Of a stretch of 58,147 nt of DNA, positions 18,410-28,800 are shown one piece after another. Within the stretch, counting starts at the first letter, position 1. Every line of letters begins with the position of its first letter. Origin of the DNA: Bacteroidales bacterium UBA7258 (GTDB taxonomy: Bacteria > Bacteroidota > Bacteroidia > Bacteroidales > UBA932); the NCBI GenBank assembly GCA_002472565.1, contig DKSK01000029.1:1-58147 (forward strand), given 5' to 3'. Below the pieces are notes generated by a model that was not told where the DNA came from, ran no database searches, and saw nothing but the letters and a program-made list of their open reading frames with translations. The position numbers and the translations under genes were made by a program.

Positions 18410-18447
18410 AGAGGGGCGGCGCCGGATGGCGCGGCCCCTCTCTTTTT
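18410..18447 (+). terminator. rho-independent terminator after the lipocalin-like gene
   Basis: AGAGGGGCGGCGCC pairs with GGCGCGGCCCCTCT with one mismatch around a GGAT loop, followed by CTTTTT. Confidence 0.85.
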
Positions 18448-18463
18448 ACCCGCCGGCTCCCGC

Positions 18464-20902
18464 TCAGAGCTCGGCGGTGAAGTCGTAGCTGCCCGGCTGA
18501 AGGGCCTTCTCGGTGCGGGCGCCGCCTGCTGCCGGGATGAAGGCCGTCGCCACGGTCCCCGAAGGAACCTCGACATGCCAGCTGAACCGCCCGTCCTTGA
18601 GGGTCCAGTTGCTGACGATGCGCCCGGCGGCCGAAGCGTATGAGCAGTTCACATAATCCAGGCCCTTGATAGGGAAAGGCCTGAGCTCTATAGACTTATA
18701 GCCAGGCTCCGCAGCCCTGATGCCGCCGAGGTACTCGTACTCCCAGATGAGCAGGTCGCCGAGAAGCATGACATGGTTTCCGGAATTCATGGACGGGTCG
18801 GCAGTATTCCCGTTCCAGAGCTCCCAGATGGTCGTGGCCCCGGACTTGGCCATGTAGCCCCAGCTCGGATAGGTGTCCGAAGCGGCTATCTTCAGGGCGA
18901 GGTCTCCGCGGCCGTAGTCCGTGAGCGTCCTCATCAGGAACATTATTCCTATAACTCCGCAGCTTACATGCCCGCCGCAGTCGACCTCGGTCTTCTTCAC
19001 GATATTGTCGAACACAGCCTGGCAGGACTCCTCGGGAACCATCCCGAAATAGAGGGGCAGGAGATTGGCCGTCACAGTATTATTGGCGTAGAAGCCTTCA
19101 TCGGCATGGAAATACTTCTCGTTGAAGGCCTTCAGCGACTCTTCCGCCTGCGCCTTGAAGACAGGGATATCCTCCTGCCGGCCGGCGATCTGCGCGAACT
19201 CCTCCATCTTTCTCAGGTAATAGTAATAGAAAGCCGTCGATAGCACGGCGCCGTCGGTAATCCTCGCAGGGTCCTTGGAATGGATAAGTTCCGGAGACTC
19301 AGGCGGCATGCACCAGTCCCCGTATCTGTCCTTAGTCATGATTCCGTCGACGCAGTACTTCTCCCTCATGTAGTCGAGCCACTTCTTCATGGCCGCATAA
19401 TGGACCTTGACAGGCTCGGCGTCCCCGAACCTTCTGTAGAGCATGTCGGCGACCGAAATAAGGGCTCCGCTCCAGGTCATGTTGTCCGAGTAGATTTTCC
19501 AGAAAGGAGGGGCGACGTCAGGGAGAGAGCCGTTCTCGAGCTGGGTATCCTCGATGTCAGTCAGCCACTTGGAATAGAGGGCGTGATTGTCGAAGACATA
19601 GGACTCGCCATAGCAGCCCATGTTGCGGTCTCCGAACCAGCCCATTCTCTCATCCCTCTGAGGGCAGTCCGTAGGCATGCCCCTGTAATTTCCGCGTATG
19701 CCCCAGAATGCATTCTTGTAGACCTGGTTCACGACAGGATCCGAGCACTCGAAGGTGCCGGTCACGTCCATCTTGTCGTAGAAGACCTGGCCTTCGAAGT
19801 CCTCGGGTTTCGGCTCTTCCGCAAGCCCGGTCACTTCCACGTACCGGAATCCATGGTAAACGAATTCCGGATGCCAGGTGAAGGCCTGAACGCCCTTCGA
19901 GACATAATGGTCGGTCTGCTTCGCGGTACGGAGATTGGCAACATAGAGGGTGGTGTCAGGGTTGAGAGTCTCCGAGAAGCGCAGGGTGAGCGTGTCGCCC
20001 GTGGCTATTCCGGAGGCCTTGACCCGGAGCCAGCCTACCATATTCTGTCCCATGTCGAGAACATAGCGGCCGTCGCCGCTCTTCATGACGGAAACCGGGG
20101 TGAGCCTGTCCTGGACCGCGATATTCGGGTTCGGCTGCGGCTCGAGCTTCCCGCCCGGAGCGTCCATGACGAGGGCGTCTGTCCAGGTGCCGTCATCATA
20201 GCCTGCTTCAGTCCAGCCGTCTAATTCCATTCTGGCGTCATAGGTCTCTCCGTCATATTCGTTGTCCGCCCTTACAGGACCATCGACGGAAACCTTCCAG
20301 GTCTCATCCGAAACTATGGTACGGGCGTTGTCCATGCCGGGATTTATGTCAAGACGTAGCCAGAGTCTCGGGAGGCCGTAGTCGGTCATCCAGCCTTTGC
20401 GCATATGGTAGCGTCCGCTTCCGAGGACAACGGCTATGGCCTTTTTCCCTTTCTCCGCATACTTCGGAGCCCTCTTGTTGAGGGCGGAGGTCACATCGAA
20501 GACATTGTAATAGGCGCGCTTGGTATAGTCAGAGACCGTCGGCGAAAGCACCTGGCCGGAAGAAATCAGTTCTCCGTTGATCCAGACATCGTAGAGCCCG
20601 AGGCCGCAGATGTAGAGTTTCGCGCTCTTGACTTTGCGGTCAAGGGTGATTTCCTTACGTAGATATCGAGCAGGCAGGACAAGGGCGCCGCCGAGGGTGT
20701 CGTCCATCTCTACGCTGCCAATCCATTTCGCGGAGGCCTCGTCTACAAGGTCGTCAGGCGCTACAGGGGCTCCGGTCCCGGGAGCGGGCTGCTCCACGGC
20801 GGAACTTTCGGCTTCCTTTCCGCTCCGGCAGGAGGCCAGGACGGCGGTGACGCTAGCTATAAAGGCGGCAATCAAGGTAAAATGGTGAAAGAATCTGGAC
20901 AT
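18464..20902 (-). CDS. alpha-L-rhamnosidase, glycoside hydrolase family 78
   Basis: An 812-residue lipoprotein (VLASC, C25) of GH78, which inverts and releases terminal alpha-L-rhamnose from glycans or glycosides. The N-terminal beta-sandwich domains include WIGSVE, the YICGLGLYDVWINGE accessory domain and VLDMGQNMVGW. They are followed by the (alpha/alpha)6 barrel with the acid-residue motif DCPQRDERMGW (412-422). Further on is TTIWELWNG, carrying the other carboxylate, and a C-terminal sheet domain. The length is normal. It stands alone, convergent to the small lipoprotein and divergent from tRNA-Ser, with its own consensus promoter. It is not part of the SusCD unit. Confidence 0.93.
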   Translation of the reverse strand: MSRFFHHFTLIAAFIASVTAVLASCRSGKEAESSAVEQPAPGTGAPVAPDDLVDEASAKWIGSVEMDDTLGGALVLPARYLRKEITLDRKVKSAKLYICGLGLYDVWINGELISSGQVLSPTVSDYTKRAYYNVFDVTSALNKRAPKYAEKGKKAIAVVLGSGRYHMRKGWMTDYGLPRLWLRLDINPGMDNARTIVSDETWKVSVDGPVRADNEYDGETYDARMELDGWTEAGYDDGTWTDALVMDAPGGKLEPQPNPNIAVQDRLTPVSVMKSGDGRYVLDMGQNMVGWLRVKASGIATGDTLTLRFSETLNPDTTLYVANLRTAKQTDHYVSKGVQAFTWHPEFVYHGFRYVEVTGLAEEPKPEDFEGQVFYDKMDVTGTFECSDPVVNQVYKNAFWGIRGNYRGMPTDCPQRDERMGWFGDRNMGCYGESYVFDNHALYSKWLTDIEDTQLENGSLPDVAPPFWKIYSDNMTWSGALISVADMLYRRFGDAEPVKVHYAAMKKWLDYMREKYCVDGIMTKDRYGDWCMPPESPELIHSKDPARITDGAVLSTAFYYYYLRKMEEFAQIAGRQEDIPVFKAQAEESLKAFNEKYFHADEGFYANNTVTANLLPLYFGMVPEESCQAVFDNIVKKTEVDCGGHVSCGVIGIMFLMRTLTDYGRGDLALKIAASDTYPSWGYMAKSGATTIWELWNGNTADPSMNSGNHVMLLGDLLIWEYEYLGGIRAAEPGYKSIELRPFPIKGLDYVNCSYASAAGRIVSNWTLKDGRFSWHVEVPSGTVATAFIPAAGGARTEKALQPGSYDFTAEL

Positions 20903-20945
20903 TGTTATCAGTTATCAGTGTTTTTTCCGCAAATCGCGGCTCCGC

Positions 20946-20977
20946 CAAATTTATTAAATTAAGCAGGCAAAAACAAA
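20946..20977 (-). promoter_or_regulatory. consensus Bacteroidetes promoter of the rhamnosidase
   Basis: Minus strand: TTTG (20974-20977) and TAAATTTG (20946-20953) separated by 20 bases, matching both the -33 and -7 elements; the start codon lies 43 bases downstream. Confidence 0.8.
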
Positions 20978-21023
20978 ATCTTAAATTAATCGGATAAATT
21001 TTTCGGAAATTCAAGATAATGAC

Positions 21024-21031
21024 TATATTTG
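21024..21031 (+). promoter_or_regulatory. -7 box of tRNA-Ser
   Basis: TATATTTG, a perfect TAnnTTTG match, 48 bases before the mature tRNA. Confidence 0.65.
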
Positions 21032-21079
21032 CATTCCATTTCGGAAAGCCTCACACGGCCGGTACGGAAGCTTAAACCA

Positions 21080-21167
21080 GGAGAGATGCTCGAGTGGCTT
21101 AAGAGGCACGCCTGGAAAGCGTGTAAACCTCCAAAGGGTTTCCCGAGTTCGAATCTCGGTCTCTCCG
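21080..21167 (+). tRNA. tRNA-Ser (anticodon GGA)
   Basis: An 88-base class II tRNA. The acceptor stem GGAGAGA pairs with TCTCTCC and the discriminator is G. The anticodon stem CACGC/GCGTG holds the loop CTGGAAA with anticodon GGA at 21114-21116. A long variable arm and GTTCGAATC T-loop follow. CCA is not encoded. It reads UCC/UCU serine codons. Confidence 0.97.
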
Positions 21168-21168
21168 C

Positions 21169-21218
21169 AAAATACGTCCTAAGTGTCAATATCTGAAACA
21201 CTTAGGACGTATTTTTTT
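21169..21218. terminator. perfect 18-bp-stem bidirectional terminator
   Basis: AAAATACGTCCTAAGTGT and its exact reverse complement enclose a 14-base loop, with T-runs on both strands. It serves the tRNA on plus and the lipoprotein gene at 21251-22435 on minus. Confidence 0.9.
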
Positions 21219-21250
21219 CGAAAGGAGCGGATATACTCTCCCCGGGAGGC

Positions 21251-22435
21251 TTACAGCTGTTTTTCCACTACTCCCGAGGCCATGGACCAGATTGTCGTCC
21301 CTTCGGACAGATTAAAGTCCTTCTCCACGCCATTAATCCATACATGAGGCTTAAAGACATAGTCATAAGTGGATGTATCAAGCTTAGCCTCACTTCCAAC
21401 AACATACACCTCGTCACCTGCAAGGGCCAGAGCAGTCCCCTCAATCGTGGAGCCATCGTTCTTGGAAAGCACGGAACATCCGTCCTTTGTCCACAAGCAG
21501 ACGACAATAGAGCCGGTTGCATCGATAGTCTTGTTACCAACTATATAGTACCCCTCATCTTTAACTGACATAGCCGAAATGCTGGTCCCTTCTTCAGCCG
21601 TCAGGTCCTGGGCCTTTCCATCTATCCAAAGCACACCCTTCCAGCGCCCGCCATTAACTTTCTCGCTTCCGGCAGCTAAGACATGCTTTTTCCCTGATTT
21701 ATCAGTGTACACGCTGATAGCCGAAACCTTAGCCAAGGTACTGCCATCCGTCAGTTTTGTCACCTCGCCATTCTTCCAAATAACGGCAGTCCCGAGACTC
21801 TTATTCTCCGAAGATTGTATGTATCCTCCGGCATAATAGTCGCCGCCGTCAGCCGCTATGCAGTAAGGAAGAGCATCCACTGACCCGTCAGTAAGATAGA
21901 CCGCTTTCCCGTCAGCCCAGACGATGGCACGGCGATTTCCATTCTCAACATAATCGGAGCCACAGACATAGACTTTCGAGTCCGAGACGGCGACCTTCAG
22001 AGCAGAAGTCTCATGTTTTCCATCGCTCAAAGCCATCTTGGACACCTTAGGGGCATCGGGATCGAAATCATTTAAGTCAATGGTCCACATCACGCCCACA
22101 TTACTCTTATAAGGCTCGTAATAGCCATCATCAACAAGATCTCCCGTAGCCTCGTTGCCGACAACATAGAGGACATTCCCGGCTATAGCAGCGCCATTGC
22201 AATAACTATCGTACGTCCCATCTGAAATGTGGATAGCCTTTCCAGCGTGCCAAATTGTTGCATAATAATATGTCTGTCCCGCAACAGGTTCCTCTCCTAC
22301 AGCGAAAACCATAGTGTCCTTTTGGACTTTTGGCACGTCAGGGACATCAGGCTTATCTGGTCCATCATTCTTATCGCCGCATGCAGATAACGCAATAAAT
22401 GACAAGCAAGTCAGTAACAAATGTGAAAATTTCAT
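21251..22435 (-). CDS. lipoprotein with repeated propeller-like WxDGKxxxLTDGS units
   Basis: A 394-residue lipoprotein (signal ending FIALSAC, then GDKNDGPDKPDVPDVP linker). The mature part is built of repeats of about 45-50 residues, each with an AxVW...GKxxxLTDGS segment (IWHAGKAIHISDGT, VWADGKAVYLTDGS, IWKNGEVTKLTDGS, LWIDGKAQDLTAEEG) followed by VYVVG-type strands. That suggests a beta-propeller. I do not know its function. It lies between tRNA-Ser and the RND permease, with no obvious partner. Three phased AATATTCAT repeats lie about 145-175 bases before its start. Confidence 0.75.
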   Translation of the reverse strand: MKFSHLLLTCLSFIALSACGDKNDGPDKPDVPDVPKVQKDTMVFAVGEEPVAGQTYYYATIWHAGKAIHISDGTYDSYCNGAAIAGNVLYVVGNEATGDLVDDGYYEPYKSNVGVMWTIDLNDFDPDAPKVSKMALSDGKHETSALKVAVSDSKVYVCGSDYVENGNRRAIVWADGKAVYLTDGSVDALPYCIAADGGDYYAGGYIQSSENKSLGTAVIWKNGEVTKLTDGSTLAKVSAISVYTDKSGKKHVLAAGSEKVNGGRWKGVLWIDGKAQDLTAEEGTSISAMSVKDEGYYIVGNKTIDATGSIVVCLWTKDGCSVLSKNDGSTIEGTALALAGDEVYVVGSEAKLDTSTYDYVFKPHVWINGVEKDFNLSEGTTIWSMASGVVEKQL

Positions 22436-22577
22436 AAAGCTAAATTGTTAATAAGTTCGTTCTTTTTAAGGGGAGGAGCTTCGAGGGGAAATATATCAGC
22501 CTAATTGCCCGCCAAGCCGAATTTGCTCACCGTAGAAATCGAAGATAGGAATATTATTGCTCAAATCAAAGCTTTTT

Positions 22578-22611
22578 ATGAATATTCATGGAATATTCAT
22601 AAAATATTCAT
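22578..22611. repeat. three 11-bp-phased AATATTCAT repeats
   Basis: AATATTCAT occurs at 22581-22589, 22592-22600 and 22603-22611, one helical turn apart. The first forms a perfect 12-base palindrome ATGAATATTCAT (22578-22589). They lie in the 243-base gap between the RND permease and the propeller-like lipoprotein; a protein-binding array is my inference. Confidence 0.6.
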
Positions 22612-22678
22612 GACGCACCATACCTATTCCGTCTTCGGGCTGGAAAATCCGACGATCATACGGAGCCGCTGGTATCTG

Positions 22679-25600
22679 TCATGAGGCTTGACGTTTCGCC
22701 TCGCTGAACTTTTTCTTTTCTTTGAAACAGAAAATCGGCATGTAGAAAAGAAGGGCTATGACGGAGAGCACCATACCGCTGATGGTACCGATGGCGAATG
22801 GGAACCAGAAGACCTCCGAAGGCCCGTCAAAAAGGAAAGGTACCAGGCCCATCACCGTAGAGACGATGGTGAGCATGATAGGATGGATCTTGTGGTTGAA
22901 GGCTCTTACGTAATCCCGCGTCTTCGTACCGTCAAGGGTCCTCCCCCGGGCCTTTCGAAGCTCGCGCCTCCCTGAATATTCGTTCACGAGATAGATTCCC
23001 GCGTTGACGACTATTCCCGAGAGCATGACAAAGGCCGCGAAGCCTCCCTGGTCGAAAGGAATGTCGGACAGGCCGAAAGTCAGGAAGACTCCGATAAAGG
23101 AGATAGGAATCATCAGAATCACGGCGAAAGGCAGTCTCAGAGACTCGAAAATCATGCTGCAGATGACATAGATGATGGCTATGACAAGGAGGATCAGCAA
23201 TGAATATAAGGTTCTGTCCGTACTTCCTAATGAATATTTCCTGGCGCCTAGCCTGAAGCCGACCGGAAGAATTTCGGAATTCCACTCCGAGATTACCTCA
23301 TTCTTGAAGGAATCGGACAATTTTTCCGGTCCCATGAAATCGAAGACGACCTGGATGGAATACGACTGATTCTCCCGCTCGATGGCGAGTCCGGTCCGCT
23401 TCTTCTGAATCTGTCCGAATTCGGAGAGCTTCACGCCGGTCTTGTCCACGTCGATGCCTATATTATTGAGATGCCACAGGTCGAAGGCAGACAGATCCGA
23501 AGACCTGAGCACCACAGGAGTATAGCCGCCGTTATAGAGCATAGCTCCGATGGTTCCGTCATAGAGCCTGGTCTGAAGAGAATTGAAATAGCGGTACGGA
23601 TTGATTCCTCTGGCGGACAAGGCCGAAAAATCGAAATCCAGGTTCATCTCGTTCCCGGCGATGCCGTATCGCGTCTGCAAGTCCACCTTGGAAACGCGCT
23701 CTTTCTTCGAAATCTCATCTGCCAGCCTCTCCGCATAGCTGTAAAGCCGGTCGTAATCATAGCCTGTAAGTATGAAAGTTTCGTTTCTGAAATCGGAAAT
23801 CACGTTGTTGCTGAAGCTTCTGCTGTCCACTCCGGAGACGGACCAGTTCGCCCCGCCGAAATTGGTTGCAGAGCGGATGACGAGATTCTTCAGCCTTGCC
23901 GGGAAGGCGGTCTCTTCAAATTCCGGCTTGAAAGTCACCTGGATAGTGGCTCTCGAGCTGGAAGAGATCCTGGTAATGAAGGTCTCGATCTCATCGAACT
24001 GGCTCAGAAAATTCTCCATGCTCTTGACCACATCGTTCAGCTGCGAAATGGTGCAGTCCTCCGGCAGTCCGGCGGCGATATAGAGCTGCTTTTTCTCGGG
24101 AGTCCGGTAAAAGTTCCACCTGTCCAGGGCCTTGTTGAAAAGGGCGAAAGAAGTGCCGAAGAATTTGTCCACCTTCTCCTTGTTGCCGGAATAAGGCTCC
24201 CAGGACATCACCTTGTTGTAGAAATTCTGGAAAGCGGTTCTGTCTTTTTCAGGAATACCCGCCGCGAGCTTTTCCGGCAGGAGGCAGAGAGGGATGCCGA
24301 AGCCGATGATGAATATCGTCACAGGCAGCCATTTGTTCCTCTGGGTGAAACCTATATATTTCGAATATATACGGTTGAACCGGATCACCCTGCGCGCCCG
24401 CCTGCTCCCGGCGGCAGGATGCTCACGGCTGACCGGGAACCTGTCCAGGAGGGAAGGCACGAAGGCGTAGGCGGTGACAAGGGCCACGCTCAGGTTTATG
24501 ATGATGACCTTCGAGAAGTCGTCGAGATTCTGCCTGTCCGACTCCGGAAGAAGATAGACCACGCAGAGGGCGGCTATGGTCGTCACCGTGGCTCCGAAAA
24601 GCGCCGGGAAGACCTTCCTGTCATGATAATAGGAATAATGGTCGCACATCACTATCGTCGAGTCTATGATTATGCCCAGCGAGACCGTGATGCCTGCGAG
24701 AGTATAGATATGTATGCCGAGCCCGGTCAGCTTATAGATCACTATGGCCGTGAAAATGTTGACGGACAGGGTCGTGAATATTATGGCCAGGTACTTGAAA
24801 GAACGGTAGACGAGCAGGACGAAGAGTAGGAGAAGGACGATGCAGAGGACGGTCCTCTTGACTATTTTACTTAGTTCACCGGCCATGTATTCGGAAGAAT
24901 CATAGCTCAGTTCAGCGCTGATTTCTTCCGGGAAGGTCTCCTGGAGCTCAGACATCTTTTTTTTCACGGAGGAGGCCACAGACAGAAGATTAGCCTGCGG
25001 GGAGGCCTGGATTTCCATGGTAATCGTGTTGAGCCCGTTCAAGCGGAAATAGGAGGTCGGCACGGCCTCCTTGTACCTGACGCTCGCCAGGTCGGAGAGG
25101 TAGACTATCCTTCCCCCGTCATTTTTCACTGGAATCCGGTTCAGGCTCTCGAGCGGGCTGTCGCTGTCGTAGACGCTCCCCCTCAATTTAAGAGTCATCA
25201 CTCCCCCGTCAGTTTCCGCAAGGCCCAGAATCTGTTCCGCGTAAAAAGAGCTGAAGGCCACGGAAATGTCGCTGGCGCCGACTCCGCAGGCCTCGGCCTT
25301 GACCGGGTTGAAAAGAACCTCGATTTCATAGGAGGTCACTCCGTTCAGGTTCACATTTTCCACCCCTTCGATTTCGGACAGCTTATCTGACACATGGCCG
25401 CTGACGTATTTGTAGATTTCGTAGGAAGGCAGAGGGCTGAGAAACGTGTACACCAGGTCGGTGCTTGTGGCGGCGCCCCTGATATCCAAGGAGATGGCAG
25501 GGTAGCTCACGCCTTCGGGCAGCGAAGAATAGATGTTCCTGATTCTTGACGCCACCTCGAAACGGACCGCCTCCATGTCGGTTTTTTTCTTGAAACGCAG

Positions 25601-25882
25601 GTCCACCCTCCCTCCTCCGAAGGATGAAACCGACCTGACCCTGGTGCAATTTCTCATTCCCGACAGGACTCCTTCCAGCTTGGATGTGGCCTCGTTTTCC
25701 ACAATTCTCTCCGAGACCCCGGGCCAGCTGAAGCTGACGCCGATTATCTTCTCCGGAGTCTTGGGAGTGTAGCTGATGTCAAGCGTCGGGATGATGGCCA
25801 TGCCGATGAACGACAGGGTCACCATTATCAGCATCACCGTGAAGGCAGGGATTCCGCTATTTCCTCGTCCGGTAGATTTCAT
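22679..25882 (-). CDS. RND-family efflux permease (second of a pair)
   Basis: A 1067-residue inner-membrane RND transporter of the AcrB/HAE type. The N-terminal helix (FTVMLIMVTLSFIGMAIIP) is followed by porter-domain motifs (VSFSWPGVS, SYEIEVLFNP), the TM4 segment GIIIDSTIVMCDH, and the C-terminal half ending with FCFKEKKKF. TM4 carries one Asp (GIIIDST) where AcrB has two, and TM10 has GIVVNAGIYLVNEY in place of the AcrB lysine segment; such variants are common in this branch. It uses the proton gradient to export toxic or lipid-like molecules. Its start overlaps the end of the first permease by 26 bases, so the two are translationally coupled and probably form a heteromeric pump, as MdtB and MdtC do. 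Confidence 0.92.
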   Translation of the reverse strand: MKSTGRGNSGIPAFTVMLIMVTLSFIGMAIIPTLDISYTPKTPEKIIGVSFSWPGVSERIVENEATSKLEGVLSGMRNCTRVRSVSSFGGGRVDLRFKKKTDMEAVRFEVASRIRNIYSSLPEGVSYPAISLDIRGAATSTDLVYTFLSPLPSYEIYKYVSGHVSDKLSEIEGVENVNLNGVTSYEIEVLFNPVKAEACGVGASDISVAFSSFYAEQILGLAETDGGVMTLKLRGSVYDSDSPLESLNRIPVKNDGGRIVYLSDLASVRYKEAVPTSYFRLNGLNTITMEIQASPQANLLSVASSVKKKMSELQETFPEEISAELSYDSSEYMAGELSKIVKRTVLCIVLLLLFVLLVYRSFKYLAIIFTTLSVNIFTAIVIYKLTGLGIHIYTLAGITVSLGIIIDSTIVMCDHYSYYHDRKVFPALFGATVTTIAALCVVYLLPESDRQNLDDFSKVIIINLSVALVTAYAFVPSLLDRFPVSREHPAAGSRRARRVIRFNRIYSKYIGFTQRNKWLPVTIFIIGFGIPLCLLPEKLAAGIPEKDRTAFQNFYNKVMSWEPYSGNKEKVDKFFGTSFALFNKALDRWNFYRTPEKKQLYIAAGLPEDCTISQLNDVVKSMENFLSQFDEIETFITRISSSSRATIQVTFKPEFEETAFPARLKNLVIRSATNFGGANWSVSGVDSRSFSNNVISDFRNETFILTGYDYDRLYSYAERLADEISKKERVSKVDLQTRYGIAGNEMNLDFDFSALSARGINPYRYFNSLQTRLYDGTIGAMLYNGGYTPVVLRSSDLSAFDLWHLNNIGIDVDKTGVKLSEFGQIQKKRTGLAIERENQSYSIQVVFDFMGPEKLSDSFKNEVISEWNSEILPVGFRLGARKYSLGSTDRTLYSLLILLVIAIIYVICSMIFESLRLPFAVILMIPISFIGVFLTFGLSDIPFDQGGFAAFVMLSGIVVNAGIYLVNEYSGRRELRKARGRTLDGTKTRDYVRAFNHKIHPIMLTIVSTVMGLVPFLFDGPSEVFWFPFAIGTISGMVLSVIALLFYMPIFCFKEKKKFSEAKRQAS

Positions 25883-28800
25883 GATAGACTACAGGAACGA
25901 AAAACAGACTGACGAAAGTCCCGATGGTCATACCGGAAATAATCACCAGGGCCATCGGGAATTGCAGGTCGTTGCCCATGCCCTCTCCCGCCAGGAAGGG
26001 GCAGACTGAAAGGATGGTAGTCAGCGAAGTCATCACTATGGCCTTGAGCCTGCGGTGGCCGGCCTCGTAGATGGCGAGCTCAAGACCCATGCCTTCCTTC
26101 CTCAACTCGTTTATGGTCGCGATTTTGAGAATGGAATCATTGATCACGATGCCGCAGACGACGACAAGACCTATCATGGACATGAGATTGATGGAAATTC
26201 CGCAGATCCACAGCACGAGCAGGGATACGAAGATATCGATGATGACTTCCGACAATATGATGAAAGGCTGGATCAGGGACTCGAACTGGGAGGCCAGAAT
26301 CAGATAGAGGAGAACCACGGCTATGAAGAGGACGAAGGAGAGCTCTTCCACCATCTTGTTGTTAGAGAAATAGGCTCCGGAATAGCTGACCTCGAAGTCT
26401 CCGTTATTCCTTACCACATCGCTGATTTCCCTCATCTTAGCCTTGACTTCCTTGCCGGGGATGTCCAGTTCCAGGGGGTAATATACGCCTTCGGCTCCGG
26501 AAACGATGCTCTTCAGATCCTGTTCCCAGGTCTGGCGCATAAGGGCCGAGACGGGAATCTCCCTGTCTCCTGCGCTGATGAAATTTCCCTCGATTATGGA
26601 CTTCACGCCTCTCCGGTCCACGCCCATGACGACAGGCAGGCTGCGGTTCCCCTGGACGATGGTAAAGAGTTCGTTCTCGTTCAGGAAATTCTTCAAGGCG
26701 ACGAGCAGATTTCCGTATGAGACTCCGTACAAAGCCATCTTGTCCGGATCCGCGACATAGAGCAGGTCCCGCTTGAAGACAGGCTCTGGCACAGTCAGCT
26801 CCGGTTCGGCCGCCCGTATCTCGGAGAGAAGCCCCTCAAGCCTGGCGGTTTCTATCCGGGGAACGGAAACCGGACGAAGCCTGGCGACAAGTTCCGGTTC
26901 ATTTTCGGAAAAGACCATGTCGAAGATGTTGCCGGAAGATTCAAAGGAAAAAATCGCTTCCGGCCACTTCGCGGAGATTTCGGAAGAGATTTTTTCCTTC
27001 ATCTCTCCGAGAGTCCGGGAGTCGCGGCACTTGACATAGAGCGTGGCCCCCGAGACGTCATTCCCGGAGTCATGCGAAAGGATGAACTGTTGCATGCCGA
27101 CCATGGAAGTAATCTGCTCCGCCATCGCCCCGACGGCCTTTTCCAGCGAAACGACCCTTTCCGTATTCTGCTCCAGGGAAACGTGCGAATTCCAGTTCAC
27201 ATTGACGAGGGTGTCAGAATACGAGATGTCCGGAAGCTTTGTCCTTTTCATGAAGGCGAAGCAGACAAGGATTCCGGCGGCCGAAACCGCGAAAATGGTC
27301 CAGCCGGCCCAATTGTGCCTGAGCATCCAGGTGAGGAAATTCTCGTAGAACCTGGTAAAACCGCCTAAGGTGAACCGGGCCAGCAGAGGGCTCGGCTTGA
27401 AGGCCGGAAGCTTCTTGTACCAGTTCCAGTAATATACAGGCATCACTATGACAGTCACCAGATAGGCCGTCAGCAGAGTTATCGTCACCGCCATGGCCTC
27501 GTCATAGAACATCGCTCCTGCGACGCCGCTCACGAAGACAAGAGGGATGAAGACGGCGCAGGTAGTCAGCACCGAGCTGAGCATCGGAGCCGTCACTTCG
27601 GACGTTCCCTCGAGGACGGCCGTACGCAAATCATCGCCGCGCCGCCATCTGGCCGTGATATTGTCAGTCAGGACTATGGTGTTGTCCACTATCATTCCCA
27701 CGCCGAGTATGAGGCCTGAAAGGGAGATAATGTTGAGGGTCATCCCCGCCAGTCGGAAAACAAGCATGGAAAAGATGAGGGCCGTAGGGATAGTCAGGGC
27801 GACGAGGGCGGGAGACCTGAAATCCTGCATGAACATGAAAATGATGATGCAGGCGAGGAGGATTCCGGCGATGATGTTCTGGAAGAGGCTGTTTATCGAA
27901 TATTCAAGAAGCTCCGTCTGGTCTCTGGTGACCTGGAAGTCTATCTCCGGGTAGTCCGCTTCCAACTGGGCCGCGAGAGTATTCATTTTTGACTTCATGG
28001 CGGACATCTTGGCGTCGCTCTGCTTGATGACCGCAAGAGAGATTGCATCCTTGCCGTCAGACCTGACAAGGCCGGAACGCTTCGCGGGATGTTCGATGAC
28101 CCGGGACAGCTCCTTGACCTTGAATATCCTTCCATTGCAGTTGAGGCTGATGTTCTCTATATCCTCCTTAGTGGCGGCGATGGACTGGAACTTGACATTG
28201 TACCTGTATTCCCCGTCCCTTATCGTGAGACTTCCGAGCCTGACATCCGCCGCATTTATCACGGACTCGAAGTCCGCAAGGCTCATTCCGGCCTCCCTCA
28301 AGGCCGCCTCGTCGGGGATTATAAGAATCTCGGGCTCTACGCAGCCGCTCACATCGACCATGGCCACCTCTGGAAGCTGTTCTATACGCTTCGAGATGAC
28401 TTCGGAGGCGAAGGCGCTGAGTTTAGAGAAGGCGTCCGAAACGGGATAGAGGTCCGGATCCCTGTCCTGAGACACGGCGTCCTGAGCTTTCAGAGTAAGA
28501 TTCACATAGAAGGCCGGAATGTCCGAGGCGCTTGATTTATAGACCTTGGGCCTCTCCACATTCCCTAAGGCAGACATAGACCTGTCTATCTTCTCGTTCG
28601 CTTCTATGAAGGCATAGTCCATGTCCGTTCCCACAGAGAAAGTCAGAGAAATGGTCCCCACCCCGTCCCTGGCCTCGCTCTTGAACTCGTCAAGCTTGCT
28701 TATCTGAATCAGATTCTGCCTGAGAGGGCGGAGGACGGTCTCGTCTATCTCCTTCGAGGACAGGTCCGGAGCGTTCACCCGAACCATAATGTTCGGCACG

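Noticed and set aside
23471..24829. A 452-codon open frame on the plus strand
   Set aside because: Fully antisense to the RND permease, with a composition (Arg, Gly, His rich) typical of a shadow frame in GC-rich DNA.
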